Part shown: positions 48,234-56,751 of the stretch, one piece after another | How the letters are laid out: each line of letters begins with the position of its first letter | Position numbering within the stretch: position 1 is the first letter of the stretch | The notes under the pieces: generated by a model | Seen by the model: the letters and a program-made list of their open reading frames with translations, nothing else | The model's database searches: none | What the model was told of the DNA's origin: nothing | Assembly: GCF_026342735.1 (NCBI RefSeq) | Contig: NZ_JAPEMM010000001.1 | Span: forward strand, 3,224,001 to 3,288,000 | Origin: Streptomyces sp. NBC_00193 | GTDB lineage: Bacteria > Actinomycetota > Actinomycetes > Streptomycetales > Streptomycetaceae | DNA: 64,000 nucleotides | Reading direction: 5' to 3' | Program-made: the position numbers and the translations under genes

Positions 48234-49442
48234 ATGGAACTGCCTCGGATCATCAGCGTCGACGACCACGTCATCGAACCGGCCCACCTCTTCGACGTGT
48301 GGCTGCCGGCCAAGTACCGCGACCGCGGCCCCAAGGCGCTCACCGCCGGCATCGGCGAGCTCGCCTACACCGGCGGCAAGTACGTGATCACCATGGACCC
48401 CGACGGCCCGCCGACCGACTGGTGGATCTACGAGGACCTGAAGTTCCCGTACAAGCGCAACATCGCCGCCGTCGGCTTCGACCGGGACGAGATGACCCTG
48501 GAGGGCATCACCCGCGAGGAGATGCGGCGCGGCTGCTGGGACCCCAAGGCGCGCCTGCTCGACATGGACCTCAACCACGTCGAGGCATCCCTGTGCTTCC
48601 CGACCTTCCCGCGGTTCTGCGGGCAGACCTTCGCCGAGGCGAAGGACAAGGAGGTCGCCCTGGCCTGCGTGCGCGCGTACAACGACTGGATGGTCGAGGA
48701 GTGGTGCGGGGACAGCGGCGGCCGGCTCATCCCGCTCTGCATCATCCCGCTCTGGGACATCGACCTGGCCGTCGCCGAGATCCGCCGCAACGCCGCGCGC
48801 GGGGTGCGGGCCGTGACCTTCTCCGAGATCCCCACCTACCTCGGCCTGCCGTCCATCCACTCCGGCTACTGGGACCCCTTCTTCGCCGTCTGCCAGGAGA
48901 CCGGCACCGTCGTCAACATGCACATCGGGTCCAGCTCCCAGATGCCCGCCGCCTCCCCCGACGCCCCGCCCGCCGTGCAGGCCGCGCTCAGCTTCAACAA
49001 CGCCATGGCCTCGATGATGGACTTCCTGTTCAGCGGGGTGCTCGTCAAGTTCCCCACGCTGAAACTGGCGTACAGCGAAGGCCAGATGGGCTGGATCCCG
49101 TACGCCCTGGAGCGCGCCGACGACGTGTGGCAGGAGCACCGCGCCTGGGGCGGGGTCAAGGACCTGATCCCCGAGCCGCCGTCCACGTACTACTACCGGC
49201 AGATGTTCTGCTGCTTCTTCCGCGACAAGCACGGCATCGCCTCGCTGGACGTCGTCGGCCGCGACAACGCCACCTTCGAAACCGACTACCCGCACGTGGA
49301 CTCGACCTTCCCGCACACCAAGGAGGTCGCCCTCGACCACGTCAAGGGTCTCGATGAAGAAACCGTGTACAAGCTCATGCGCGGAAATGCCATCCGTATG
49401 CTCGGACTTGACTTCGACAAGGACCGGCGGACGGGGCGGTAG
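48234..49442 (+). CDS. Amidohydrolase-family (ACMSD-like) TIM-barrel metalloenzyme
   Basis: 402 residues from ATG 48234, GAGGGGAC upstream. Metal-site elements: DDHVIEP at the N-terminus (Asp10/His12), VNMHIGSSS in the middle and ETDYPHVDSTFPHT near the end. This resembles the amidohydrolase_2 group, whose members decarboxylate or hydrolyse ring or dicarbonyl compounds. Co-location with acyl-CoA ligase and dehydrogenases suggests C-C cleavage in a degradation pathway. It is the first gene of the unit 48234-51557. Confidence 0.83.
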   Translation: MELPRIISVDDHVIEPAHLFDVWLPAKYRDRGPKALTAGIGELAYTGGKYVITMDPDGPPTDWWIYEDLKFPYKRNIAAVGFDRDEMTLEGITREEMRRGCWDPKARLLDMDLNHVEASLCFPTFPRFCGQTFAEAKDKEVALACVRAYNDWMVEEWCGDSGGRLIPLCIIPLWDIDLAVAEIRRNAARGVRAVTFSEIPTYLGLPSIHSGYWDPFFAVCQETGTVVNMHIGSSSQMPAASPDAPPAVQAALSFNNAMASMMDFLFSGVLVKFPTLKLAYSEGQMGWIPYALERADDVWQEHRAWGGVKDLIPEPPSTYYYRQMFCCFFRDKHGIASLDVVGRDNATFETDYPHVDSTFPHTKEVALDHVKGLDEETVYKLMRGNAIRMLGLDFDKDRRTGR

Positions 49443-49447
49443 GCGCA

Positions 49448-50602
49448 GTGGACCTCACCTATACCGAGGAGGAGCGCGAGTTCCGGGCCCGGCTGCGGGC
49501 CTGGCTCGCGCAGGTGCTCCCCGGGCTGCCGCCCAGGCCCTCGCCCGACGACTGGCCGGGCCGCCGCGCCTACGACGCGGGCTGGCAACGCCGGCTGTTC
49601 GACGCCGGGTACGCCGGACTGCACTGGCCGGTGGACGCCGGAGGCCGCGGGGCCACGCCCACGCAGCACCTGATCTACCTGGAGGAGACCGAGCGCGCGG
49701 GAGCCCCCTACGTCGGCGCGAACTTCGTCGGGCTGCTGCACGCCGGGCCGACCATCGCCGCCGAGGGCACCGCGGAGCAGCGGGCGCGCTGGCTGCCGCC
49801 CGTCCTGCGCGGCGACGAGATGTGGTGCCAGGGCTTCAGCGAGCCGGACGCGGGCTCCGACCTGGCCTCGCTGCGGACCCGCGCGGTCCGCGACGGCGAC
49901 GAGTACGTGATCACCGGCTCGAAGATATGGACCTCGCACGCGGAGGTGTCCGACTGGTGCGAGTTGCTGGTCAGGACGGATCCGGACGCCGCCAAGCACC
50001 GGGGGATCTCCTGGCTGGCCATGCCGATGGACGCGCCCGGGGTGACGATCCGGCCGCTGCGCACCCTGGCCGGGTCCACGGAGTTCGCGGAGATGTTCCT
50101 CGACGAGGTGCGGGTCCCGGTCGCCAACCGGGTCGGCGCCGAGAACGACGGCTGGCGGGTCACGATGGTGACCCTGTCCTTCGAGCGCGGCACCGCCTTC
50201 GTCGGCGAGGTCGTCGCCTGCCGGCGCACCCTGGGCGAGCTGGCGCGCACCGCGAAGGCGAACGGCCGCTGGGACGACCCGGTCCTGCGCCGGCGCCTGG
50301 GCCGGCTGTACGGGGAGTTCGGCGCCCTGTGGCGGCTCACCCAGTGGAACGTCAGCGAGTCCGAGCGCTCGGGCGGGGTCCCGGGCATCGGCGGCAGCGT
50401 CTTCAAGCTGGCGTACTCGCACGCGCGCCAGGAGCTGTACGACACGGCCGCCGAGGTGCTGGGGGCCGAGGCCCTCTCGCTGGAGGAGGAGTGGACCCTG
50501 GACCGGCTCTCCTCGCTCTCGTACACGATCGCGGCGGGCACCTCGCAGATCCAGCAGAACATCGTGGCCGAGCGGATCCTCGGCCTTCCGAAGGGCAGGT
50601 GA
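49448..50602 (+). CDS. Acyl-CoA dehydrogenase, large subunit type
   Basis: 384 residues from GTG 49448, 5 bp after the amidohydrolase. Shows WCQGFSEPDAGSDLASLRTRA and YVITGSKIWTSHAEVSDWCE, plus the C-terminal TIAAGTSQIQQNIVAERILGLPKGR with the FAD-contact QIQ. Paired with the short dehydrogenase-like gene directly downstream, as in the heterotetrameric ChsE1-ChsE2 type of steroid side-chain dehydrogenases. Confidence 0.87.
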   Translation: MDLTYTEEEREFRARLRAWLAQVLPGLPPRPSPDDWPGRRAYDAGWQRRLFDAGYAGLHWPVDAGGRGATPTQHLIYLEETERAGAPYVGANFVGLLHAGPTIAAEGTAEQRARWLPPVLRGDEMWCQGFSEPDAGSDLASLRTRAVRDGDEYVITGSKIWTSHAEVSDWCELLVRTDPDAAKHRGISWLAMPMDAPGVTIRPLRTLAGSTEFAEMFLDEVRVPVANRVGAENDGWRVTMVTLSFERGTAFVGEVVACRRTLGELARTAKANGRWDDPVLRRRLGRLYGEFGALWRLTQWNVSESERSGGVPGIGGSVFKLAYSHARQELYDTAAEVLGAEALSLEEEWTLDRLSSLSYTIAAGTSQIQQNIVAERILGLPKGR

Positions 50603-50609
50603 GCGTTCC

Positions 50610-51557
50610 GTGGACTTCCAGCCGACGCAGGACCAGCGGGACCTGCGGGCAGGCGTACGGGACCTCCTGGCGGGCCGCTACGACCGCGAGGCGCTGCGCG
50701 CCTCGGTGGACGGGGCGGCCACCACGGGCCGGTCCGTGGACCGGGCCCTGTGGCGGGAGCTCGGCGAGGCCGGGTTCTTCGCGCTGCGGCTCCCGGAGGA
50801 CGAGGGCGGGGTCGGGCTCGGCCTCCCGGAGGCCGTCCTCGTCTTCGAGGAGGCCGGGCGGGCGCTGCTGCCCGGCCCGCTGGTCGCCACCCACCTGGCC
50901 GCCGGGCTGGTGGCGGGCGCCGCGGAGGGGGAGGCGGTGGTAACGGCCTTCGACATGGAGGGCCCGCTGGTGGCCCACCTCGGCGAGTCCGACGCGGTCC
51001 TCGGCGCGGACGGGGAACCGGTCGACCCGGCCGGCTGGAACTACGCCGGGGAGCCGGTGCGCTCCGCGGACCCGCTGACCCCGCTGGCCCGGGTCTCCCT
51101 GCCGGGGCGGCCGGTGGCGGCCGGTGCCTACCGGGACGCGGGGGCGCTGCTGACGGCGGCCCTGCAGCTCGGCAGCGCGCTGCGCACGGTGGAGCTCGCG
51201 GTGCGGTACGCCAAGGAGCGCGAGCAGTTCGGGCAGCCGATCGGGGCGTTCCAGGCGGTCAAGCACCTGTGCGCGCAGATGCTGGTGCGCGCGGAGGTGG
51301 CCCGTACGGCGGTCTACGCGGCCGCCGTGACGGCCGATCCGGCGGAGGTGGCCGGAGCCAAGCTGCTGGCCGACGAGGCGGCCGTGCGCAATGCCCGGGA
51401 CTGTCTGCAGGTGCACGGCGGGATGGGCTTCACCTGGGAGGCGGACGTGCACCTGCACCTGAAGCGGGCGTGGGTGCGGGCGGAGCAGTGGCGGACGGCG
51501 GCGCAGGCGGAGGAGGCGCTGGCGGCCGAGCTGCTGGCGGCGGCGGCGGCGGAGTAG
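50610..51557 (+). CDS. Acyl-CoA dehydrogenase-like small subunit
   Basis: 315 residues from GTG 50610, 7 bp after the larger subunit. It keeps the N-terminal helical domain (LWRELGEAGFFALRLPEDEGGVGLGLPEAVLVFEEAGRALLPGP) and the C-terminal helical domain (RYAKEREQFGQPIGAFQAVKHLCAQ, QVHGGMGFTWEADVHLHLKRA). The central beta domain is shortened. Such short partners form alpha2beta2 enzymes with a full-length subunit and share FAD sites. A role with the preceding gene is therefore likely. Confidence 0.83.
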   Translation: MDFQPTQDQRDLRAGVRDLLAGRYDREALRASVDGAATTGRSVDRALWRELGEAGFFALRLPEDEGGVGLGLPEAVLVFEEAGRALLPGPLVATHLAAGLVAGAAEGEAVVTAFDMEGPLVAHLGESDAVLGADGEPVDPAGWNYAGEPVRSADPLTPLARVSLPGRPVAAGAYRDAGALLTAALQLGSALRTVELAVRYAKEREQFGQPIGAFQAVKHLCAQMLVRAEVARTAVYAAAVTADPAEVAGAKLLADEAAVRNARDCLQVHGGMGFTWEADVHLHLKRAWVRAEQWRTAAQAEEALAAELLAAAAAE

Positions 51558-51909
51558 GCGGCGGCGGCCGAGTGGGCGGAGCCGCTCGCTCGCTGTGACG
51601 GAGGGGTACGGGAGGGACGGCGCGGGACGCATGTCCGATTACAGAGAGTTGATATCGGTTTGTGTCCTTCGCCCGACTCATTGCGGGCCGGAGGCGGGGG
51701 GCCGCTCCGGTACGCTCCCGGGAATGCGAGCGGTTGAGCGGCGCGAGCGCCGCACAGTATGCACCACGCCCACTCCTTCACGCTGGAATATGCCCGAAGC
51801 GCTTGTTGTGGTGACTGTATGTCAACCATGCTGCTCCGCAAGGGGGTCACACTCGGTGACCCCGTCCTGTCGCGAGGCGAAGTGTCCGCCGGTTCGGATG
51901 GTGTGAGCG
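51558..51909. other. Intergenic region upstream of the anti-sigma-like gene
   Basis: 352 bp. It contains a perfect 8-bp hairpin at 51843-51863 close to the next start and a short frame from ATG 51759 with several Cys. No gene is certain. AT-richer patches near 51640-51665 and 51775-51830 probably contain promoters. Confidence 0.45.
51843..51863. promoter_or_regulatory. Hairpin in the leader of the ATPase-fold gene
   Basis: GGGGTCAC / GTGACCCC, loop ACTCG, 47 bp before the start codon. May be an operator or an RNA attenuator. Confidence 0.4.
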
Positions 51910-52380
51910 GTGCAGGTGCTTCAGGTTCAGCTGGAGGTAGGACCGGACCCCGCCGAGGTCGGCCGGGCCCGCCGATGGGCCCGCTCCCGGCTCGCGGGCT
52001 GCGGCATAGGGGATGACGAGCCCCTCGCCGAGACCCTGATCCTGCTGATCTCCGAGCTGGTCACCAACGCCGTCGTGCACACCGGCTGTCCGGCCGTGCT
52101 GCGCATGCTCTTCGGGGAGCCGGGGGTGCGGGTGGAGGTCGCGGACGCGAGCGACCGGGCCCCGTCCCCGCGGCAGGCCGCCGGCGACGACACGGGCGGC
52201 CGCGGGCTGGAACTCGTGGACGGGCTGGCGGACCGCTGGGGCTGGCAGCGCGAGGGAGCCGGCAAGCGGATCTGGTGCGAGATCGACCGCGAGGAGAAGG
52301 CCGCGGAGGGGGGCGGGGACGCCGCCCCGGACGGATCGGAAATCCGCGACCCGAACCGGGAACCGCGCGTGTACCTCTAA
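51910..52380 (+). CDS. ATP-binding anti-sigma regulatory protein (RsbW/HATPase_c type)
   Basis: 156 residues from GTG 51910; the start begins MQVLQVQLEVGPDPAEVGRARRWARSRLAG as in many streptomycete homologues. Bergerat-fold elements are visible: ISELVTNAVVHTG (N box), VEVADASDRAPSPR (G1) and DTGGRGLELVDGLADRWGW (G2). These stand-alone ATPases usually bind sigma factors or anti-anti-sigma factors. No SpoIIAA-type partner is adjacent, but a SigE-type sigma gene lies 336 bp downstream. Confidence 0.85.
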   Translation: MQVLQVQLEVGPDPAEVGRARRWARSRLAGCGIGDDEPLAETLILLISELVTNAVVHTGCPAVLRMLFGEPGVRVEVADASDRAPSPRQAAGDDTGGRGLELVDGLADRWGWQREGAGKRIWCEIDREEKAAEGGGDAAPDGSEIRDPNREPRVYL

Positions 52381-52716
52381 CGAGGTGTTGACGGTTCGTC
52401 AACTGGTGATCACTCTTGTGTTGAACGATTCGTCGCGAGGGGACGCCAAGGGTCAGTCCTGCCTTGACGAGTGCGGGTCGTGGGGTGGCGGCCGCCGTGC
52501 CGCGCTCGGGGCGTGCATGCGCGCCGCCGCCACCCGCAGCACCACTCCTTCTTGACGCACCGCTCGCGCGGCTCGGCCCTGGCGGGCCTCCCCGGCTTCG
52601 CGGTGCTGCGCCGGACTCCGTCCGGCGACGGTGGGTCCCGCCCGGAAAACTCGTGCCGCAGCCCTGCAATGCGAGGGCCCCGCCGAGTCGTCTTGAGGGT
52701 GAGGGGGTGTGGCCGG
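52381..52716. other. Intergenic region before the SigE-type sigma gene
   Basis: 336 bp. Holds the palindrome at 52387-52403 and, 10 bp after it, GTGATCAC. The rest is GC-rich without a convincing gene. Confidence 0.45.
52387..52403. promoter_or_regulatory. Palindrome GTTGACGGTTCGTCAAC
   Basis: Perfect 7-bp arms. The core GACGGTTCGTC is identical to that of the operator at 61281, but the outer bases differ (TT/AA instead of CT/AG). It also contains a TTGACG -35-like hexamer, so it may be an operator for the sigma locus. Confidence 0.45.
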
Positions 52717-53244
52717 GTGGAGCCATCCGAGGAAACGTTTGCGGAGTTCGTCGCGGCGGCGGGAATCCCGTTGCTCCGCACCGCGAGGCTGCTGACGGGC
52801 GACTGGCATCTGGGGCAGGACCTGGTGCAGGTGACCCTGGCCAAGGTCTACGACCGCTGGGCCCGCGCGGGCCGGTACGACGCGCCGATCGGCTACGCGC
52901 ACAAGGTCATGGTCTCCACCTACTGCACCTGGCGCCGCAGGCGCTGGCACCACGAGCTTCCCCACGCGGCCCTGCCCGACGCGGCGGGCGGCTCGGCCCT
53001 GCCCGCCGCCGAGGCGGTCGCCGCCACGGACCTGCTCCAGCGCGCACTGCTCGGCCTGCCGCGGCGCCAGCGGGCCGTCCTGGTGCTGCGCTACTACGAG
53101 GACCTGACCGTCGAGCAGACGGCGGAGCTCATGGGCTGCCCGAACGGCACGGTGACCAGCCTGGCCGCGAGGGCGCTGGCCCGCTTGCGGGCCTGCCCCG
53201 ACCTCTGGCCGGGCGGCGGTACGAGTGAGGCGGAGATGCGGTGA
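52717..53244 (+). CDS. SigE-family ECF sigma factor
   Basis: 175 residues from GTG 52717 behind GAGGGGGTG; GTG 52708 is an alternative. Region 2 contains LLRTARLLTGDWHLGQDLVQVTLAKVYDRW, a signature of this actinobacterial SigE-like family. Region 4 is LLGLPRRQRAVLVLRYYEDLTVEQTAELMGCPNGTVTSLAARALARLR. It overlaps the next gene by 4 bp (GTGA), whose product has an anti-sigma-like layout. Confidence 0.88.
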   Translation: MEPSEETFAEFVAAAGIPLLRTARLLTGDWHLGQDLVQVTLAKVYDRWARAGRYDAPIGYAHKVMVSTYCTWRRRRWHHELPHAALPDAAGGSALPAAEAVAATDLLQRALLGLPRRQRAVLVLRYYEDLTVEQTAELMGCPNGTVTSLAARALARLRACPDLWPGGGTSEAEMR

Positions 53245-53792
53245 ACGGGTTCCCCGAGGAAGAGCTGCGCAGCGCCCTGCGCGCGCTGGCGGACGGGCCG
53301 GCGGTGCCGGTCGCGGCGCCGGCGCCGCACGCCGCCGTCCGGGCGGCGGCCCGGATCCGCAGGCGCCGCCGGGCGGCCGGTGCCGGGCTGGCGGCGGCCG
53401 TCGCGGTGCTGGCCGTCCTCGCCGGGCCGTGGCCGCCGGGCGACGGCTCCCGGACACCGGCACCGGCCCCGCCCGCCGCGTCCACGGGACCGACGGGCAC
53501 CCCGGACGTGCCGGCCCCGCCGCCCGATCCGAACGGCCCCGCGCTCGGGGTCCCGTACCCGCACGAGCTGTACGTGCACTGCGGGATCCGCTCCACGAAG
53601 TTCGCCGGCCGCTGGTGGCGCGCCGAGCCGGAGGTGCCGGAGGGCGCCCTCGACCCGGCCGTCCGGATGGACGCGTACACGGCGGGCACGATGGTGCTCG
53701 TCTCGGCGGTCGAGGCCCGCTTCGTCCGCCACGCCCCGGACCTCGCGGTCACCTTCCGCCCCCTGGCGGAGGAACCACCGCCCTGCCGCTGA
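53241..53792 (+). CDS. Probable membrane anti-sigma-like protein
   Basis: 183 residues starting in a GTGA overlap with the sigma gene. The N-terminal cytoplasmic helix (EEELRSALRALADGPAVPV) is followed by basic RIRRRRRAAG, one membrane span (LAAAVAVLAVLAG) and a Pro/Thr-rich linker. An extracytoplasmic domain contains YVHCGIRSTKFAGRWWRAEP and a terminal CR. The arrangement is typical of genes coupled to SigE-like sigma factors, but no zinc motif is present. Confidence 0.65.
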   Translation: MNGFPEEELRSALRALADGPAVPVAAPAPHAAVRAAARIRRRRRAAGAGLAAAVAVLAVLAGPWPPGDGSRTPAPAPPAASTGPTGTPDVPAPPPDPNGPALGVPYPHELYVHCGIRSTKFAGRWWRAEPEVPEGALDPAVRMDAYTAGTMVLVSAVEARFVRHAPDLAVTFRPLAEEPPPCR

Positions 53793-53931
53793 GCGTTGGC
53801 GTGCGGCCCCGGTCCGGGGGCCGTGGTCCGGGTGGCCGTGCTCCGCGTGGAACTATGAGGTGTCCATGACGTGTCTCTGTGCGGGGCACGTCGTCCCACC
53901 CCGCAGTCCCCCCTCACCGCAGGAGAAGCGC

Positions 53932-54624
53932 ATGGCAAACCCGTACGAGGTGACGCCTCCACCCGCCCCGGGGCGCCGCGGGAGCAAGCTCCCCGGCCTC
54001 CTCGTCCTCGTGCTGCTCATCGCGGCCGTGTACGGAGCCTCCCAGTGGCTCGGAGGGAACGAAGGCACGAGCGACGCCAAGTCCTCGCCTTCCGCCTCCG
54101 CGTCGGCCTCCGCCGAGCGGTCCAAGGACCCCGGGAACCCGGAGTCCTCCTCCGACACGTCGAGCACGTGGGCGGTGGGCGACTGCGGAGGCCCCGACCC
54201 GGACAACCCGCCGGACGGCTACCGGCCGCAGAAGTGCTCGGCGTCCGGAGCCACCTTCAAGGCGATCGACATCAAGGACGCCAGCATCCTGCCGGGCGCG
54301 ATCCAGTGCCCGCCCGGTACCGACCTGATGATCCAGGTGAGCATTTCCTACGGCTCCGCGAAGTCGGGCGGGATCCCCACCAACACCGTCTGCGGCCGCA
54401 ACCTGAGCGGCGAACACCCCGGTGACGCGGGCGCCGGCGGCGGCCAGCTGGTGCAGGGCGACTGCGTGACCGACCAGGCCCGGGAAGTCCCGTGCGCCTC
54501 GGGCACGTACAAGGTGCTCGGCCTGGTCAAGACGAAGGCCGAGTGCCCGTCCGGGACCAACAAGCCGATGCAACTCGTGATGGCGGTGGGCCGCCCGTAC
54601 GACGTGATCTGCGCCAAGGGCTGA
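53932..54624 (+). CDS. LppU/SCO3897-family membrane-anchored protein
   Basis: 230 residues from ATG 53932, CAGGAGAAG upstream. A Pro-rich N-terminus precedes one membrane helix (about 21-38, LPGLLVLVLLIAAVYGA), then a Ser/Ala-rich linker and an exported domain. That domain has seven Cys, including WAVGDCGG, PQKCSASG, IQCPPGTD, VCGRN and DCVTDQ. Resembles the LppU/SCO3897 family; function unknown. A very strong terminator follows. Confidence 0.7.
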   Translation: MANPYEVTPPPAPGRRGSKLPGLLVLVLLIAAVYGASQWLGGNEGTSDAKSSPSASASASAERSKDPGNPESSSDTSSTWAVGDCGGPDPDNPPDGYRPQKCSASGATFKAIDIKDASILPGAIQCPPGTDLMIQVSISYGSAKSGGIPTNTVCGRNLSGEHPGDAGAGGGQLVQGDCVTDQAREVPCASGTYKVLGLVKTKAECPSGTNKPMQLVMAVGRPYDVICAKG

Positions 54625-54640
54625 CCGTAGGCGTGCAGGG

Positions 54641-54677
54641 CGGTGGCCCCGGACCCGCGACGGGTCCGGGGCCACCG
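54641..54677. terminator. 17-bp-arm hairpin terminator
   Basis: CGGTGGCCCCGGACCCG / CGGGTCCGGGGCCACCG around CGA, between converging genes. Confidence 0.88.
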
Positions 54678-54687
54678 CCTTTCGCGT

Positions 54688-55623
54688 TCAGAGGATGGCG
54701 ACCGGGGCCACCGGGGTGCCCACCGCGCCGACGAAGGGCTCCGGCATGGCCGAGAGGAGGAAGGAGTAGCGGGATTCTTCCGCACAGGCTGTGGACAACT
54801 TTTCGAGGTTCCAGTTCTGGCCCTGGTGCATGCCCATCTCGACCAGGTCCAGCGCGTGCACCGGCAGCCACAGGTTGTCTATCTCCGGCGGGAAGATCTC
54901 GAAGGTCAGGGTGTCGTTCGCGACGGCCGCCACGTCCCGGGCGTGGAACCACTCGGGCGTACGGACGGACAGGCCGGGGGACGGGTAGCCGTAGCCGTGC
55001 TTGTCGCCCGCCAGGTAGACCTGCACCTGGCCGGTGCGGACCAGGACGATGTCGCCCGCGCGGACGGTGACCCCGCCGAACTCCTCCGCCTGCTCCAGGT
55101 CCTCCGGGGTGACCGGGTGGCCTCCGGGGAGCCGGTCCAGGCCCTTGGCGCGGGCCACGTCCAGCAGGACCCCGCGCGAGACGATGTGCCCGGCCTTGTC
55201 GATCCCGCTGAACTCGGCCCGCCCGTGCGCCGTGATGGTGCCGGCCGGGCGGCCGTTGTAGATCTTCCCCGAGTGCGAGACGTGCGTGAGCGCGTCCCAG
55301 TGCGTGCCGGCCTGGAGCCCGAAGGTCACCGCGTCGTCGCTGCACGCCACCGTGCCCGGGCCGAAGAGTTCCTGGTTGATCTGCACCATCGTGTGCAGCG
55401 GGTTGATCCGGCCGGGGATCATGCCGGACTGCACCCCGTCCTCCTTGAGGGGCAGGGCCAGGGGGATGCGGCGCCCGGTGCGGATCTCGGCCGCCGCCGC
55501 GCGGACCACCTCGTCGGTGATGAGGTTGAGGGTGCCGATCTCGTCCTCGGCGCCCCACCGGCCCCAGTTGTTGACGCGCTTGGCGATGTCGTGGAACTCG
55601 GCGGGCATGGCCATGGATCTCAT
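54688..55623 (-). CDS. Cyclase/kynurenine formamidase-like metal-dependent hydrolase
   Basis: 311 residues from ATG 55623 with GAGGAG just upstream (ATG 55614 is an alternative). The family motif HxGTHxDxxxH appears as LQAGTHWDALTHVSHSGKIYNG, and the C-terminal part has FEIFPPEIDNLWLPVHALDLVEMGM. Such enzymes hydrolyse amide or ring bonds using Mn or Zn. It is divergent from the SDR gene, with an operator-like palindrome in the shared 110-bp promoter region, so it belongs with the second catabolic cluster. Confidence 0.83.
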   Translation of the reverse strand: MRSMAMPAEFHDIAKRVNNWGRWGAEDEIGTLNLITDEVVRAAAAEIRTGRRIPLALPLKEDGVQSGMIPGRINPLHTMVQINQELFGPGTVACSDDAVTFGLQAGTHWDALTHVSHSGKIYNGRPAGTITAHGRAEFSGIDKAGHIVSRGVLLDVARAKGLDRLPGGHPVTPEDLEQAEEFGGVTVRAGDIVLVRTGQVQVYLAGDKHGYGYPSPGLSVRTPEWFHARDVAAVANDTLTFEIFPPEIDNLWLPVHALDLVEMGMHQGQNWNLEKLSTACAEESRYSFLLSAMPEPFVGAVGTPVAPVAIL

Positions 55624-55695
55624 CAGCTCCTCGAAGCGAAATGAACTGCGGTGGCGAACTGGGGCTTGTGCTGGCGCATCCGACTGCCCATAGAA

Positions 55696-55712
55696 TCTAA
55701 CGGACCGTCAGA
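55696..55712. promoter_or_regulatory. TetR-type operator-like palindrome, site 3
   Basis: TCTAACGGACCGTCAGA, between the divergent cyclase and SDR genes. Matches the pattern of sites at 48086, 48171 and 61281. Confidence 0.6.
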
Positions 55713-55733
55713 AAACGCGGGAAGGGGCCGGAC

Positions 55734-56654
55734 GTGGGGAACTTCTTGGCAGGCAAAGTCGTCGCCGTCACAGGCGCCGGCCGGGGCATCGGACGGGCCG
55801 TGGCACTCGCCGCGGCCGCCGAGGGTGCCAGGGTCGTCGTCAACGACTACGGCGTGGGGATGGAGGGCAACGAGCCCACCAGCGAGATCGCCGAAGCGGT
55901 GGTGAAGGAGATCGTCGCCGCCGGTGGGGAGGCCGTCGCCGTCGCCGACGACATCTCGACGATGGCGGGCGGCCAGCGCATCGTCGACACCGCGCTCGCC
56001 CGGTACGGACGCATCGACGGAGTCGTGTGCGTCGCCGGCATCCTGCGCGAGCGGATGCTGTTCAACATGTCCGAGGAGGAGTGGGACCCGGTGGTCGCCA
56101 CCCACCTCAAGGGCACGTTCACCGTCTTCCGCGCGGCCTCCGCCGTCATGCGCCGCCAGGGCACCGGCACGCTGATCGGCTTCACCAGCGGAAACCACCA
56201 GGGCTCCGTGGCGCAGGCCAACTACAGCGCGGCCAAGGGCGGGATCATCTCGCTCGTCCGCTCCGCCGCGCTGGGCCTGGCCAAGTACGGGGTCACCGCC
56301 AACGCCGTGGCGCCCGTCGCGCGCACCCGGATGTCGGCCAACGTGCCGATGGAGCTCAAGGAGATCGGCGAGCCCGAGGACGTGGCGGCGCTCGTGACCT
56401 ACTTGCTCTCCGACAAGGCCGTGGCCGTCGGCGGAGAGAAGATCACCGGGCAGGTCTACACGATCGCCGGCCCGAAGATCGCCGTCTGGGCCCAGCCCCG
56501 CGAACTGCGCGCCGGCTACGCCGAGGGCTCCTGGACCCCCGAGAAGATCGCCGACTTCCTGCCCGGGACCGTCGGCACCGACCCGATGCCCATGCTCGCC
56601 CAGATCGAAGCCATGGCCAAGGCGGCGGCCGCCAAGGACCGCCCCAACGCGTAG
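55734..56654 (+). CDS. Short-chain dehydrogenase/reductase
   Basis: 306 residues from GTG 55734. Cofactor motif TGAGRGIGRA, VCVAGILRERML in place of NNAG, and catalytic Ser (GFTSGN), Tyr and Lys (YSAAKGG). A C-terminal extension beyond the usual 250 residues resembles MFE-2-type 3-hydroxyacyl-CoA dehydrogenases, fitting a beta-oxidation role with the ligase and dehydrogenases nearby. First gene of the unit 55734-59021. Confidence 0.88.
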   Translation: MGNFLAGKVVAVTGAGRGIGRAVALAAAAEGARVVVNDYGVGMEGNEPTSEIAEAVVKEIVAAGGEAVAVADDISTMAGGQRIVDTALARYGRIDGVVCVAGILRERMLFNMSEEEWDPVVATHLKGTFTVFRAASAVMRRQGTGTLIGFTSGNHQGSVAQANYSAAKGGIISLVRSAALGLAKYGVTANAVAPVARTRMSANVPMELKEIGEPEDVAALVTYLLSDKAVAVGGEKITGQVYTIAGPKIAVWAQPRELRAGYAEGSWTPEKIADFLPGTVGTDPMPMLAQIEAMAKAAAAKDRPNA

Positions 56655-56751
56655 GCCCAGGGCGGGCGTTCAGGGTGGACGGGCGCGCACGCGTGCCACG
56701 GCGCTACAGACCGGCCGCAGCGGCCGGACAGGACCCGAGGGGGCACTGACC

